Positions 30,848 through 41,759 of a DNA stretch of 64,000 nt are shown in pieces; position 1 is the stretch's first letter, and each line of letters begins with the position of its first letter. This DNA is from Medicago truncatula (Eukaryota; Streptophyta; Magnoliopsida; Fabales; Fabaceae), in NCBI RefSeq assembly GCF_003473485.1, contig NC_053049.1, positions 29,285,292 through 29,349,291 on the forward strand. The letters run 5' to 3'. Below the pieces are notes generated by a model that had not been told where the DNA came from, made no database searches, and saw only the letters and a list, made by a program, of their open reading frames with translations. A program made the position numbers and the translations under genes.

Positions 30848-32495
30848 ATTCAATATGTGCAAAAAGAAAGGAAAAAAGATAGCAAAACATATTCATTTTT
30901 AACCTCTTTATCTTCATAATTTTCATAATCTCTATCTCTCAAACAACAACAACAACCTTTTTTTTTTCCTTCTTTCTCAGTAATAACAACAACCCGTTTT
31001 ACAACAACAAATTTTCTTCTTTCTGAGTAATAACAACGGCACTCTTTTCTCCCACAACAACTTCAATCCAATTGTCTATCAAAACAACCACAATCTATGT
31101 TCAAATCCAAACCCCACAATAACTTTAGCTTGTTCATCCTTCACCCATTACGTGTACTTATCGAGTGGGAGGGTTTTGTACAAAAAATCAAACCCTAAAA
31201 AAAACATTGTTGTGGATTAGAAAATAAGTAGATTTTGCGGCATCCCTTCGTCAAATATAAAATCGAATCCATAACTTTTACATAGAGTTGGATTTTGCAG
31301 TGCTGCTTCATAATAATAATCTGGGTTCTTTTTCTCTTGTTTTTGTTCATTCTGCTGCTACTGTTTTCTTGGTGTGATGAGGATTTTATGGTGATAATGA
31401 ATGAATCTGGGCGACGTTGATGAATGTTGTATGGATTGAAAGAGAGAACTGAAAGGGAGTGTGGAACAAGAGGAATTGAAAAATATTGATAATTTTTTTG
31501 GGTTTGAATGTTTTGGGGAAGAAGAGAAAAGACTCACGTGCTTCCCTCTATGATGGTTTCCTTTTTTTATTTTGTAAATTTTAGAAATACACGCGTGGAT
31601 TTTCCAATTTTTTTAATTCAAAAAGTATACAGCTGGCAACTTTTTAACTTATGTGGCATGCTATGTAGACTTGGCCAAGTTAAAATTGGGGTTTTGCAAA
31701 ATGGGGTCAACATGGGGTCACTTTTGCCTTTTTTTTTAATAGGGGGCCAAAATTACTACTTTTGCAAACTTAGGGGGTAAAAAGTGTGTTTAAGCCTAAG
31801 TTTTATTAGATTATAGTTTTATTTATGTGAGAGGTGCAACCGTAGATTAGGTACTTAGGCTGTGACAGGACCTAATATTGCTATCACTGACCGGATGCTT
31901 ATATCTTGATATTTATATCTCTTTACTGATAACTATCTATCTAGGAAGTAAGTGATTATTAATTAGCCAAAGATACCATAAGAATTGTTGACCCTAGACG
32001 TAGGTACCCAATGGCTAGAACCCATTGGGTCGTGTGGTACATTAACAAAGCTAGGAATTAACTGGTTAGTAATTAGGGAAACAAGCACCTAGATGTCTGA
32101 CTTAAAGCTATAACCTAATAAGACCACTCTCTTGAATCCATTGGTAAGGTAGACGTAGATTAGATCTGCCCGTTTGTAGAACTACTAAGTAAGCTTAGAG
32201 AGAGTATGTTATGAGTGTCCTAAGATTCATAGATAGGCAGACCTAAGGGAACCTTGGCTTTCATTGCTTTGGGAAACACTAGAAAGCCAATATAATGTTT
32301 ATGTTTCAATTACCTTTGAATTAGCAAGACGCCGCACGTAAGGATCTACCAAGAGAAAGCTTCAGGATCTCCATTTTACTTTGGAATTTTACCAGAGTCA
32401 GCTTTCTTGTCACCATAATCATATGGAAAAACATTGTTGTTCTGACCGGTAGAGGAGTCTTCCCCACACATGTTTTTCTCGGATCTTTTTCTGTT
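29742..32495 (+). mobile_element. probable 3' LTR region of the Athila-like element
   Basis: The LTR would start TGTAATGACACG at 29742, directly after the polypurine-like tract. Internal GCGCC- and GCATGC-rich repeats near 30140-30260 (CATGCGCCTAGGGCAT-type phrases) resemble parts near 38550, 42170 and 61970. A Mutator-type element is inserted at 30603-31796. The right end is unclear; no matching 5' LTR is present in the window and no target duplication was found. Confidence 0.45.
30603..31796. mobile_element. Mutator-type non-autonomous element with perfect 9-bp target duplication
   Basis: The inverted ends start GGCTTAAACACACTTTTTACC and pair for about 140 bp (GCAATTTTGACCCCCTATTA, GTCTACATGGCATGCC and their reverse complements at the right end). 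Both flanks are TAAGTTTTA (30594-30602 and 31797-31805). The interior of about 900 bp has no transposase; it includes a (TA)n tract at 30788-30840 and simple CAA-rich sequence. It is nested in the LTR region of the Athila-like element. Confidence 0.88.
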
Positions 32496-32499
32496 ACAT

Positions 32500-33845
32500 T
32501 GTTAAGTGCTAAGACAACAGACCAAGGCTTTAGAAACCAATTGAAGGTGAGAAAAACAAAAGACGGGAGGGTGGGGGTGATTGAATTGTGTTAGATTTTT
32601 CGTTTTCTCGTAAACTGAAATCACACTTCAGCACCTGATAGAGATCAGTTTTTGAGATGATGTTCAGAATCTAAATGCAGCGGATAAAATCAGAGAGAGA
32701 GAGAGAGAGAGAGATAGAAGAAAGACACAAAGCAATTATACAGGTTCCTTCCACAAACAGGAAGTAGTCCTGTCCCCCTTGCACTTCCAAAGAGAGTTCA
32801 CTAAAAGAAAATATCTGATTACAACTGCTCACTGCTAAAACTAGCAAGAGACTTCAAACTACTCAAGCACAACTGCAAGAGATTTCCTATGCTCAAGAAC
32901 TAAGTCAAGAGACTTCCTATGCTCAAGCAAAACTGCAAGAGACTTCTATTCAAACAGAATTACAAAGAAATTTGTTTGAGGTTGAACACTTGATATACAA
33001 TTAGTGGTGTTCACAATATAAATCATATACGGACTCTTTTAAGACTCTAAACTTTGATGTGAAACAATTTCAGCAGAGTTTTGGCACTTGTAAAATTGTT
33101 GTGAGAGTCTTGCAATTCTTCAGGTCTTTAGTCCTTTATATAGAGGTGTGAAAGAGACGTTGTTAATTGCCAGCACATCAAAAAAGAGTCGTTTGAAGCT
33201 TGATCAAATCACCAATGATTTGTTGCCTGATATGGTTATTGTCTTATGAAGGAACAATTTCAAATCCATTCCAAGTATAGATGAATACCATCGTATTCAC
33301 AGATGTTGTTCTTGTACTATTACAGACACAAAACAGAGTAGTGGAGGTAGTGGTTGTACACTTATACTATTGTCCTTTTTCCAACGTTCTCCAAAGAATA
33401 AGCTTCGAATGCTTTCCAAATTCCTCTGAATTAGCCGTTGCATCAAGCTTCTATACTTCTGCAATGATAGGCGTGATTAAAATATTTGAACAACATTTAA
33501 ATCTTCCATTCTTCTAACTTCTGATGATCTTCAACTTCTGATGATCTTCAGAACCTCTGATGACATCAGCTTCTGGTGACCAGCTTATGAGGAGAGTGCT
33601 TATGATGACGTCAGCTTCTTCAGAACCTCTTTTCTTCAGACGCTTTCTTGCAACACAAGCCTCCTTTTTGTAGATTCTATTGCTCTCATTTGTTCTTCCA
33701 GAACCTATGCTTGAATTAAAGACATTAAAGTTTTGTCTATGGTCCTGCACACTTGAACAAATATTAGCATATCCAATTGACAATTTTTAATACTTTGTTA
33801 TCATCAAAACTCAAAGGGTAATGCTAAACACATTTTTTTCCAACA
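32500..33845 (-). mobile_element. candidate Ty1/copia (SIRE/Maximus-like) LTR
   Basis: On the minus strand the stretch begins TGTTGG at 33845 and soon reads CTTTGAGTTTTGATGATAAC, the usual opening of SIRE/Maximus-type LTRs. The + strand left border near 32500 reads TGTTAAGTGC, next to a junction with the previous element. Inside are a (GA)n run at 32693-32713 and several AAGAGACTTCCTATGCTCAA-type repeats (32860-32960). No target duplication was found and there is no coding part, so a solo or truncated LTR is the best guess. Confidence 0.45.
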
Positions 33846-33959
33846 TATAATTCAAACTTTAACGCAATAAAAAGAGCGGGAAAATGGACACATGAGCGTT
33901 CTTCTTTTCACTAGTATGTATAATGAGATTTAATAAGAAAATAATGAACTTTGATGATC

Positions 33960-34176
33960 TTCAAAAGTTTTACATGGGATATATATTAAAGTTAAATGGT
34001 CAATTGTGTGAGTTACAAAGAATAAACATGGCATATTGATTAGGGAAATTTTACATTAATTTTCAATTTAATAAATGGCCTTTAGCAACTTCTAAGTGGT
34101 AAAAGCTATTTAATTAAAGTTAACAGAGCATGAAATTTTTACTTATAAGCGATCAAAAAATTATAATTTTGATTAC
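33960..34176 (+). promoter_or_regulatory. conserved NCR upstream block (copy 1)
   Basis: About 200 bases before the first NCR gene match the sequences before the other three. Shared phrases are GTCAATTGTGTGAGTTAC, ATAAACATGGCATATTGATTAG, AAATGGCC(T)TTAGCAACT, TATTTAATT and CTTATAAGCGAT. NCR genes are known to share conserved promoter motifs driving expression in infected nodule cells; that this block does so here is inference. Confidence 0.55.
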
Positions 34177-34457
34177 ATGCAAACAATAAAAAATATGGAT
34201 CTATTTCAAATGTTTGTTTATGCTTTCTTCATCTTTCTTTCTATAGCACATCGTCCTCCTGCCAGTATATTGTTTTCCACACCATTTTCAATTGTTTTAA
34301 TTTTTCTCAAACACAATATTATATCACCTTTTAATAACATTCTTTTTTTTTTGACAATGCAGACACCATTCCATGCTTTGGTACTAAAGATAAATGTCCA
34401 TTTAATTTATATTACAAGGTTGAATGCATTGATGGATTTTGTTACTATCCAGTTTAA
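34177..34457 (+). CDS. nodule-specific cysteine-rich (NCR) peptide, 4-Cys
   Basis: Two exons, 34177-34264 and 34363-34457, with a 98-bp intron (GT-AG, phase 1), give 60 residues. Exon 1 encodes a hydrophobic signal peptide with the family-typical FVYAFFIFLSI. Exon 2 encodes the short mature peptide with four cysteines; spacing is C-x6-C-x9-C-x4-C, one residue more than the usual first spacing of five. Charge is near neutral. NCR peptides are secreted into symbiosomes of infected nodule cells, where they drive differentiation of the rhizobial partner. A second in-frame ATG at 34195 aligns with the starts of the other copies and may be the real one. A 340-bp (ATT)n tract follows 55 bp after the stop. 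Confidence 0.82.
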
Positions 34458-34511
34458 AAATAATAATATTACTCTAAACGTATAATGTCATTTGTATGTA
34501 ATAAATAAATG

Positions 34512-34535
34512 TGTATTATTATTATTATTATTATG

Positions 34536-34576
<41 letters not shown>

Positions 34577-34593
34577 CATTATTATTATTATTA

Positions 34594-34672
<79 letters not shown>

Positions 34673-34715
34673 CATTATTATCATTATTATCATCATTATA
34701 ATTATCATTATCATC

Positions 34716-34765
<50 letters not shown>

Positions 34766-34781
34766 CATTATGATGATGATG

Positions 34782-34824
<43 letters not shown>

Positions 34825-34852
34825 GTAGTAGTAGTATTACTATTATTATTAT
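34512..34852. repeat. long (ATT)n microsatellite with ATC/ATG variants
   Basis: About 340 bases of ATT repeats with interspersed ATC, ATG and AGT units. It creates false open frames of poly-Ile or poly-Tyr on both strands. The paralogous position after the NCR stop at 58487 has a short (ATT)n at 58596-58637, and after 45084 a (TTG)n at 45203-45228, so the tract has expanded here from a shared ancestor. Confidence 0.9.
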
Positions 34853-35204
34853 TAGGGTTTGTCTAACATATGCAACATTGCACATGCTAAGATATCTAAA
34901 AGTAGTAATTTTTTATTGAAAAACAAAACTTATTTATTAAAAAGCTACATATTTAATATGAAATGCACAAGTTCCAAGTCAAAATTACCATTTTAAATTT
35001 CTTAATATATGCAAATTTGCACATGATAGAAAAACCCTTATTGTTATTACTATTATATGTAAATCCTTTTTACCTTTGTTTTCTCATAAGTCATTGAATA
35101 CTTATAATAAGCTACTTTCGTACATAAATGAAATATATAATATGTATGGTAATTATTTAGTCTAATTTTGCATTTTGTATGGTTCTAAAATATAATTGGA
35201 AAGG

Positions 35205-35345
35205 TTTTTAAGGCCTAGCTTAATTGAAAAAGTCGAGATTGTTAGGGTGAATATTTTCTCGGTTACTCAGATTTGAACTCGGGATATATTCTTTGTACTC
35301 GTGAATTTTCAAATGATGCTTGTCATTCCGTCTACAGACCAAATG
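35205..35345 (+). repeat. possible SINE-like block in NCR 3' flanks
   Basis: The phrase GGCCTAGCTTAATTGAAAAA, then TTGTTAGGGTGAATATTTTC and TTTGAACTCGGGA, could be degenerate box A and box B of a tRNA-derived SINE. The same order occurs after the NCR genes near 45443-45560 and 58806-58960. It may have been inserted before the NCR copies multiplied. Confidence 0.4.
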
Positions 35346-35484
35346 AACTTATTGAAAGATTTAAACTTCTTCTCAAATGTTCAGGTGTGTGTGCATGCGC
35401 GTGCACATTTATATTCTCATCTTTGCAAAGGATTATGAAAATACAATTCCTAATGTTTTTAATTGTACTTGTAACAATTATCAG

Positions 35485-36181
35485 GATGACATGCTGATTG
35501 CAAAGGATGAGATATTTGGTCCAGTGCAAACTATATTCAAATTCAAGTGAGAGAAACGAGTCTTACTTTGAATAGAATGCAATTTTGTATGTTCATTTTT
35601 GCTATAAGTAACAAATTTTAATGTGGATTGATCACATGGACCTTGCTGAGGTAGTTGAAAAATCAAATAACTTACCTTTTGGCCTTGCATCAGGGTCTTC
35701 ACAAAGAACATAGACACTACAAATACTTTGACTAGAGCATTGAGAGTGGGCGCAGTTTGGATAAATTGTTTTCATACATTTGATACTGCAATTCCTTTTG
35801 GTCGGTATAAGATGAGTGGACACAGGGCCAATCTTAAGATTTTTGGTGTCCTGGACTTGTGCCCTTTTAATTATTCTAATATTTTTGTATTTTTTGTTGC
35901 ACAAGATTCATTTATAATCAAAGTTCTCTAAAAATATATTTTCAATAGAATTAATAAAAGAAAATTAAAAAGAAATATATTTATATTGTACTAACTATTA
36001 AGTAAAAATAATAATTTTGGTGCCCCTAAAAAAATGGTGCTATGGGCTGCCGCCTCTTCCACCCACTTACAGGGCCACCCCTGAGTGGACATATGGCAGA
36101 CAGAAAGGAGAATACAGTCTTAAGAACTACTTGCAAGTGAAAGTCGTTGTTACTCCTTTGAAGAACCCAACATGGCTTTGA
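35485..36181 (+). pseudogene. aldehyde dehydrogenase (ALDH2B-like) pseudogene, C-terminal part
   Basis: Three exon-like pieces correspond to the C-terminal end of plant mitochondrial-type aldehyde dehydrogenase: 35485-35546 with DDMLIAKDEIFGPV, about 35636-35822 with [15 protein letters not shown] and [13 protein letters not shown], and 36092-36181 with [15 protein letters not shown] ending in WL and a stop. The first acceptor (ATCAG) looks intact, but the next one is lost. A hAT-type MITE splits the SGH region, and two extra bases beyond it shift the frame. The N-terminal two thirds and the catalytic cysteine region are missing. The piece lies directly after the NCR 1 flank. Confidence 0.85.
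35823..36083. mobile_element. hAT-type MITE with perfect 8-bp target duplication
   Basis: The left end is CAGGGCCAATC and the right end in reverse complement is CAGGGGTGGCCCTG. Both flanks are AGTGGACA (35815-35822 and 36084-36091). Ends of CAGGG and 8-bp duplications are hallmarks of the hAT superfamily. It interrupts the aldehyde dehydrogenase pseudogene. A related, older copy lies at 2067-2338 in the opposite orientation. Confidence 0.85.
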
Positions 36182-37980
36182 GGATCAATAAATCATTAGT
36201 CAATTAAAATTATGGTAAAGTTTTTATTTATTTGCCATACAGTCATTAAATGTTGTCATCTTTAAACTTCTTTTTTTTCCTCATGCATGAATAATTTAGA
36301 TGGTTATGTAATAATTTCTTTTCATTTTTTATCTCTTGCATTTCATATTTGTGAGACTAAATTATAAGGGATGGTTGCAACACCGAAAATTTAAATTGAA
36401 GTTGTGTCCAGTGACACGACACTGATGTATTTGATTATTTTCTCAAATTATTACGAGTGCCTATGTGTCAATGTCAAATAGTGTGAGTCGGCTGACCTAC
36501 ATGGAAGGAATATGAGTATTTCTCGGTTCCTGAACATATACAATTACAAACCTCAAGCAAGCTAGAAATTTGCTCTTTATAAGATTTTATGCACATCTTT
36601 GCACCGAGGTTGTTTTGTAAGTGGCAAGAATTACCTTCAATAATGGAACATCATGGATCTCTGACCTGAAAAATAGAAAACAATTGTCCACAAATAAAAT
36701 ATGTAGGATGTGATAGGTGCTCCTACAAATTTTAAATCCTTGAATATATCTTTCAACTTAGTTAATTAGGTCGATCAACCATAATCACAAAATGAAAAGA
36801 TACGAAAAGAGCACCTCACTGAATCTTTCTTCTACATAGACCCAAGTTAATAATGATTTACCAAAACAGAGTATGTATCTGGGGGAGCTATGATTTACCA
36901 ATGTTGATAGAGTTGTTGCAGCCATTTTTTTTTTTTTTTTGCAGCCATGGCTTAAGATGACAACTTATGTATTTCATCTTTTTTTTTTTGTTTGCTTTCC
37001 CCATTGTTTACCATGATTTATCTTTAGTTTCATGATTTTAAATTGTACTCGAGGTTGCCACTAAGCTGTGAACCTTGATAGTTGCAATTTGTGAAGACCT
37101 CTAAAACCTTTATTTTGTGGTTTCGATTGTGGTTGTGGACTCCACTTTAAAAGTATGTTTGGTTCTGTTTTCAATAAAATCTGCAATTAAATATGGGCAA
37201 ATGTGGCTGCAATTGCGGTTGCAATGCTGCCGCAGAGACTTCTAAAACCTTGGTAGAGTCAAGTAGAGCATTGCATGCATATGAATCTATGTGGAAGTTG
37301 TAGATTTGACTATATGAATCTATGTGAAAGATGTGTACATGACTATGTGTTCCATGTGGTAATTGTGTGATTTGACGATGGTGATGGAGTGTGAATGTTA
37401 TGTATCCGACTTGGTGATAAATTGATGATGTGGATACTTGTTACATCCTTGTGAAGTTGATTTGAGATTTTGTCATATCTATTTAATTGATTGAATGAGA
37501 AAAAAATGTGATTATGGTAATGCTGGAAAGGAATATGTGAATTTATATAATGTGTGATCCTAAATACTAAGCATGCGTTCATATCTTCTTTATGTTGAAC
37601 ATGTATCTCACCCTCCAATGGCAGTTTCGTCGCCTACATCCTCGTGGTGTAGACGTGCAGGTTGAGGACGCTTAGTCAACGTGAGTTCTCGAGGACGATT
37701 TGGTGCCTAGTCGCCTTTTACCGCTTTGTTTTCGTAGTCGTGTCTAGTAGAGCTCTGGTTAGGAAGTTGGGATATTTTATTTATGTTTAAGATTTATGTT
37801 TAAGGAACCATTGAGTTCACTTTGATGATGTGTCTGAGATTTGATATATGACTTTTAGTTATTAAGATATTAATTTCCGCCGTGACTCTTTATTTACATG
37901 ATGAATTATGCATGTTTTGGATTAAATGAAGAGTAACACCTTGAAGTTATTTGATTAATTGTTGCATTTATGATTAAATA
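36182..37980. other. intergenic region with an LTR-like fragment
   Basis: No gene was recognised. From about 37340 to 37960 the sequence resembles the second half of a chromovirus-type LTR: GTGCAGGTTGAGGACGC, GTCGTGTCTAGTAGAGCTCTGG, AATTTCCGCCGTGACT and a terminal GAGTAACACC. The break at about 37960, where LINE sequence begins, is sharp. Around 36395-36490 is a degraded GTGTCGG-type repeat. The family call is inference. Confidence 0.45.
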
Positions 37981-38557
37981 TTGTATGTGGGGTTCAATGG
38001 TGTTACAAATTCAATATTTTGTAATTGGATTAAAACCATTTTCTTGTCTACCAAATTTCCTCATTATCTTAATGGTAGGGTGGATGGGTATTTATCTATC
38101 AAGAGAGGGATGAGGCAGACATATCATTTATCTCATTTTATTGTTTGGCAGAAGATGTCTCAAGTACGGGGTTTAACTAAGATGGTTAATGACTACGCCT
38201 GAGCATATGATGTTTTTAGCTTTGTTTTCGAGTGTTTCTATGCATTTGAAGACACTATAGTGGTTTTAGATCGAGTTGCTCTTGTTTTTGAATTTTTTTT
38301 GATTTGAGTCGTTGTAATTTTATTTCTTCCATAACCAGATAACTACATAGGTGTTTTGAGTCTTTTATGGTTAAATCATGTAATTCAACAAAGAAACACA
38401 CCTCATGGAAGTTAGGGAAGCTAAAGAATCAAGAGAAACAAAGGTTTTGAAGACAAGTCAAGTTAGGAAAATTCTACCCCAAGTCCTAAGAGAATATCGA
38501 GGAAGAAAAACACTTAAAGAATGAAGAAAAATTAGAAAATGGATCAGGGCCATGCTC
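37981..38557 (+). mobile_element. LINE reverse-transcriptase fragment and adjoining repeat (duplicated block, copy A)
   Basis: The first 220 bases encode a decayed piece of an L1-type LINE reverse transcriptase (FCNWIKTIFLSTKF, then a YLSIKRGMRQ region matching the usual CxRGVRQGDPLSP with key residues lost). The whole piece matches 61448-61975, where more of the LINE is kept. The match carries on after the solo LTR at 38558-42133, so this is one half of an interrupted duplicated block. Confidence 0.65.
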
Positions 38558-39463
38558 TGTAACACCCCGTTTTCCCAACGCGAAAATTTCATTTATTTAA
38601 TCAGAGTAATTCACCTAAACGGAATGTCACATTATTTTCTTAAAATCATAAACTGTATAAATAACTATTTATCCTTTAAAATTCAATAACTAAAAAGTCT
38701 TTAATACTTCGCAACGGAAATTATTCAATAATCAAAACAGTCTTTGGCACTAAAGCCTCTTTACAATTATGTCATAAAAATCCATTCTAAAAACATAGTC
38801 ATAACTCTTCAGAAACAATACGTAAGGAATAGAAAGCAATAACAAATTCTCATCCCGTTACGTATCAGAGCACCTAAAGACACTTGAGCCACCACTCCTA
38901 CTAATCATTAATACCTGCAAGTTACTCATACGAAGAGCAACATTTTCAAGCAGAAGGGGTGAGATTTCACAAAACAATAATATCAAGCATATAATTCAAT
39001 AATTATATTTAACAACACAAATAACTTCATTTATTAGTAATAATAATTCTTAATGTATAACTCTTAATAATCCAACTAACCTCTAATTATCATTTACTTT
39101 ATATTCATCACATTATAAATATCATCATATAACACATATTAACCAAATCGTAACAAACATAGATCATCACGTCATAGTCATAGTTCATATATAGCATAAC
39201 AACATCTTAATCATAATTCATATACAGCACAATAACATCATTAATTCATAATAATAATTATTCATCAAACATCTCATTATCAATTCATTAATAAAAGACA
39301 ACTTATCAATTTAACATAAACATCATCAAGTACACTTAACAACTCATAGATATCATCATGTAATCATCATCACTAATAACTTTAAAACAACACAATATAA
39401 TAATCTCTTATTAATAGTAATAATTATCTACATCATAACATAAACATCTTCTTATAATATAAC

Positions 39464-39960
39464 AACAACGTAACATGATATTCACTTAATAATAATAATA
39501 ATTATATATACATCATCTCGTCATAATATAATAATATAACAACATAGCATGATATTCACTTAATAATAATAATAATTATATATACATCATCTCGTCATAA
39601 TATAATAATATAACAACAACATAGCATGATATTCACTTAATAATAATAATAATTATATATACATCATCTCTTCATAATATAATAATATAACAACAACATA
39701 TTCATCACTTAATAGTAACAATTATACACAACATCATAACAACTTAACAATATCATAATCATTATCTTAAACAACATAGCAACGTAACAATATCATAATC
39801 AATATCTTAAACAACGTAGCAACATAACAGTATCATAATCAACATGTTAAACAACATAGCAACATAACAATATCATAATCAATATCTTAAACAACGTAGC
39901 AACATAACAATATCATAATCAACAAGTTAAACAACATAGCAATATTTTAGTTTAACATCA
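39464..39960. repeat. two adjoining tandem arrays inside the solo LTR
   Basis: From about 39476 to 39695 a unit of roughly 80 bp (ATGATATTCACTTAATAATA, then TACATCATCTCGTCATAATA) occurs three times. From about 39755 a second unit of about 55 bp (AACAATATCATAATCAATAT, CTTAAACAACGTAGCAACAT) occurs four times. Copies are highly similar, suggesting recent slippage or unequal exchange. Confidence 0.75.
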
Positions 39961-40864
39961 TATAATTCACATCGTACAATCTTCGTAGGTACTTCTTTAA
40001 CAACACATGGGTAGAACACAACTCGACAAACTCATGGATGATAATTCATCGACAACTTAACAACTCATGGATGATAATTCATCAACAACGACCTTGACTC
40101 GACATATGCGACAATGCAACTTAGACACTTATATGCATGTGGTACCAATCGTCATCATAAGTATTAATATACTTTTATCGTGCGGAGGACAAAGCTCCTA
40201 AAACGTGCGGAGGACAAAGCTCCTAATCGTGGTGAGGACAAAGCTCAATGAAATGCTATGCATGGACTCTTAACAACAAAACACCGTAATCAACATATCA
40301 TCATGCATCCAATAATTTGGAGCTAAACGTCATCATTTCATAATATATATATAGACATCATGCACTTAGTTAAATAACAGCAGTAGCACAATCAAATCAC
40401 ACAACAATAGAGAGATATCAATATATCAATTGCAATTCACAACATAACAATATTAATGTGAAGCATCAACAACTTAAACATCAAACATCTTCCACATAAG
40501 GCATATAAATATTTCACATAACCAACAACAGCAACATAGGCGACACATAAACATCTCAGGATATAAAAATATCAAATGATAATCAACAACAACTCATGTA
40601 ACTTAGTTAAATAACAATAGCAGCATAATCAGATCATATCAACAGCTTAATATCAATTCATTTTCAACAACTTCCTAATCATTCAATAATAATTCAAGTA
40701 ATGCAATCAATCAATAAATCACATTATAAACACTTAGCATTTCAATATAGCTTCACAAATAACAGTTAACATCTTAGATAGGTCTCATTAGTACCTAAAG
40801 TTCCATTCCTAATCCATTCAAACGACTCAGGTCTCAAATTCCTCAAAAGCACTCAATTCTGGAT

Positions 40865-41190
40865 GTGCTTGCGAGGCGAGAGTTCTTACTCGCCATGGCG
40901 AGTACCACTCATCTCCCAAACTAGTGTTGTTCTGGGTTCAATCTGATCCTACATTTAATCCTAATCAATACTAGGTATGTTCAGGTACTCTAAGGCATCC
41001 AAGGTCTAACTAAAAAGGTCGAAACACAAAATATGACATGCTCTCTGCCTGAGCTCGCTATGGCGAGTAAGGTTGCTAGCAATGGCGAGCAATACCAAAA
41101 CACTCGCGAGGCGAAGGGGAAGGCTCGCGTGGCGAGCGATGAAGATCATCACTCGCGAGGCGAGGATCATAGCTCGCCGTGGCGAGCGAT
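40865..41190. repeat. cluster of CTCGC...GGCGAG dyad motifs
   Basis: Eight variants of a dyad of the form CTCGCNNGGCGAG (for example ACTCGCCATGGCGAGT and GCTCGCGTGGCGAGCG) occur near 40870, 40891, 41046, 41073, 41100, 41122, 41150 and 41171. This GC- and CpG-rich island stands out in an AT-rich region. On the minus-strand LTR transcript it would lie about 400 to 700 bases after the TATA box. Confidence 0.7.
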
Positions 41191-41692
41191 GAATCTAGGC
41201 TCGGACATGATGCACTTTTTACACGAAAATCATCATCTAACAAGGTTCTAAGCCTAATTTCAATTCCATAATTCATCTAAATCATTATCTAAGGTCTAAG
41301 GACAGTTTCTACATCTTTTTAACAAGTTTCCACCGTTTAATCATCAATTCTATCAATTTGACCTAATTTCCGATTCTTCTTAAACTCATCCTAATTCATG
41401 TTAAACTTAACCATTGATTCACATACTTAATAGAATTGCAAAGTTAGTCTCACCCTTACCTTAGTACACAAAATCGCAGCCTCTAGGTCTTCTCCCTCTT
41501 CTCTTGACTTTTCTCCCTTTTCTCCAAAAGCAGTCGTACGTACGTTATGTTTTTCTAAACTAGGTCTCTCCTATTTATATAAATCTTTAACCTACTTATT
41601 TTTCTCTTAAATCCAAATATTAATATTCTATCCCAATATATATATATATAAAATGTTTCTATAACAATAATAAATAACAATTATATCTCTAT

Positions 41693-41693
<1 letters not shown>

Positions 41694-41757
<64 letters not shown>
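41694..41757. repeat. (AT)n microsatellite
   Basis: A continuous (AT)n run of about 60 bases, followed by several decayed TTTCTATAACAAATCATA-type units to about 42000. It lies in the transcriptional upstream (U3) part of the minus-oriented LTR. Confidence 0.9.

Positions 41758-41759
<2 letters not shown>

Noticed and set aside
30626..30862. 78-codon minus-strand frame
   Set aside because: It is mostly the (TA)n tract of the Mutator-type element (alternating Tyr-Ile).
29742..32495. Complete Athila-like retrotransposon
   Set aside because: No reverse transcriptase, integrase or matching 5' LTR is present; only scattered parts of such an element can be supported.
34469..34919. Open frames of over 100 codons on both strands
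   Set aside because: They are translations of the (ATT)n microsatellite (poly-Ile, poly-Tyr) and not genes.
37343..37618. 91-codon minus-strand frame
   Set aside because: It lies antisense in an LTR-like fragment and has no gene structure.
41033..41276. Open frames over the GC-rich dyad cluster on both strands
   Set aside because: Caused by the repeated CTCGC/GGCGAG motif; no known domain.
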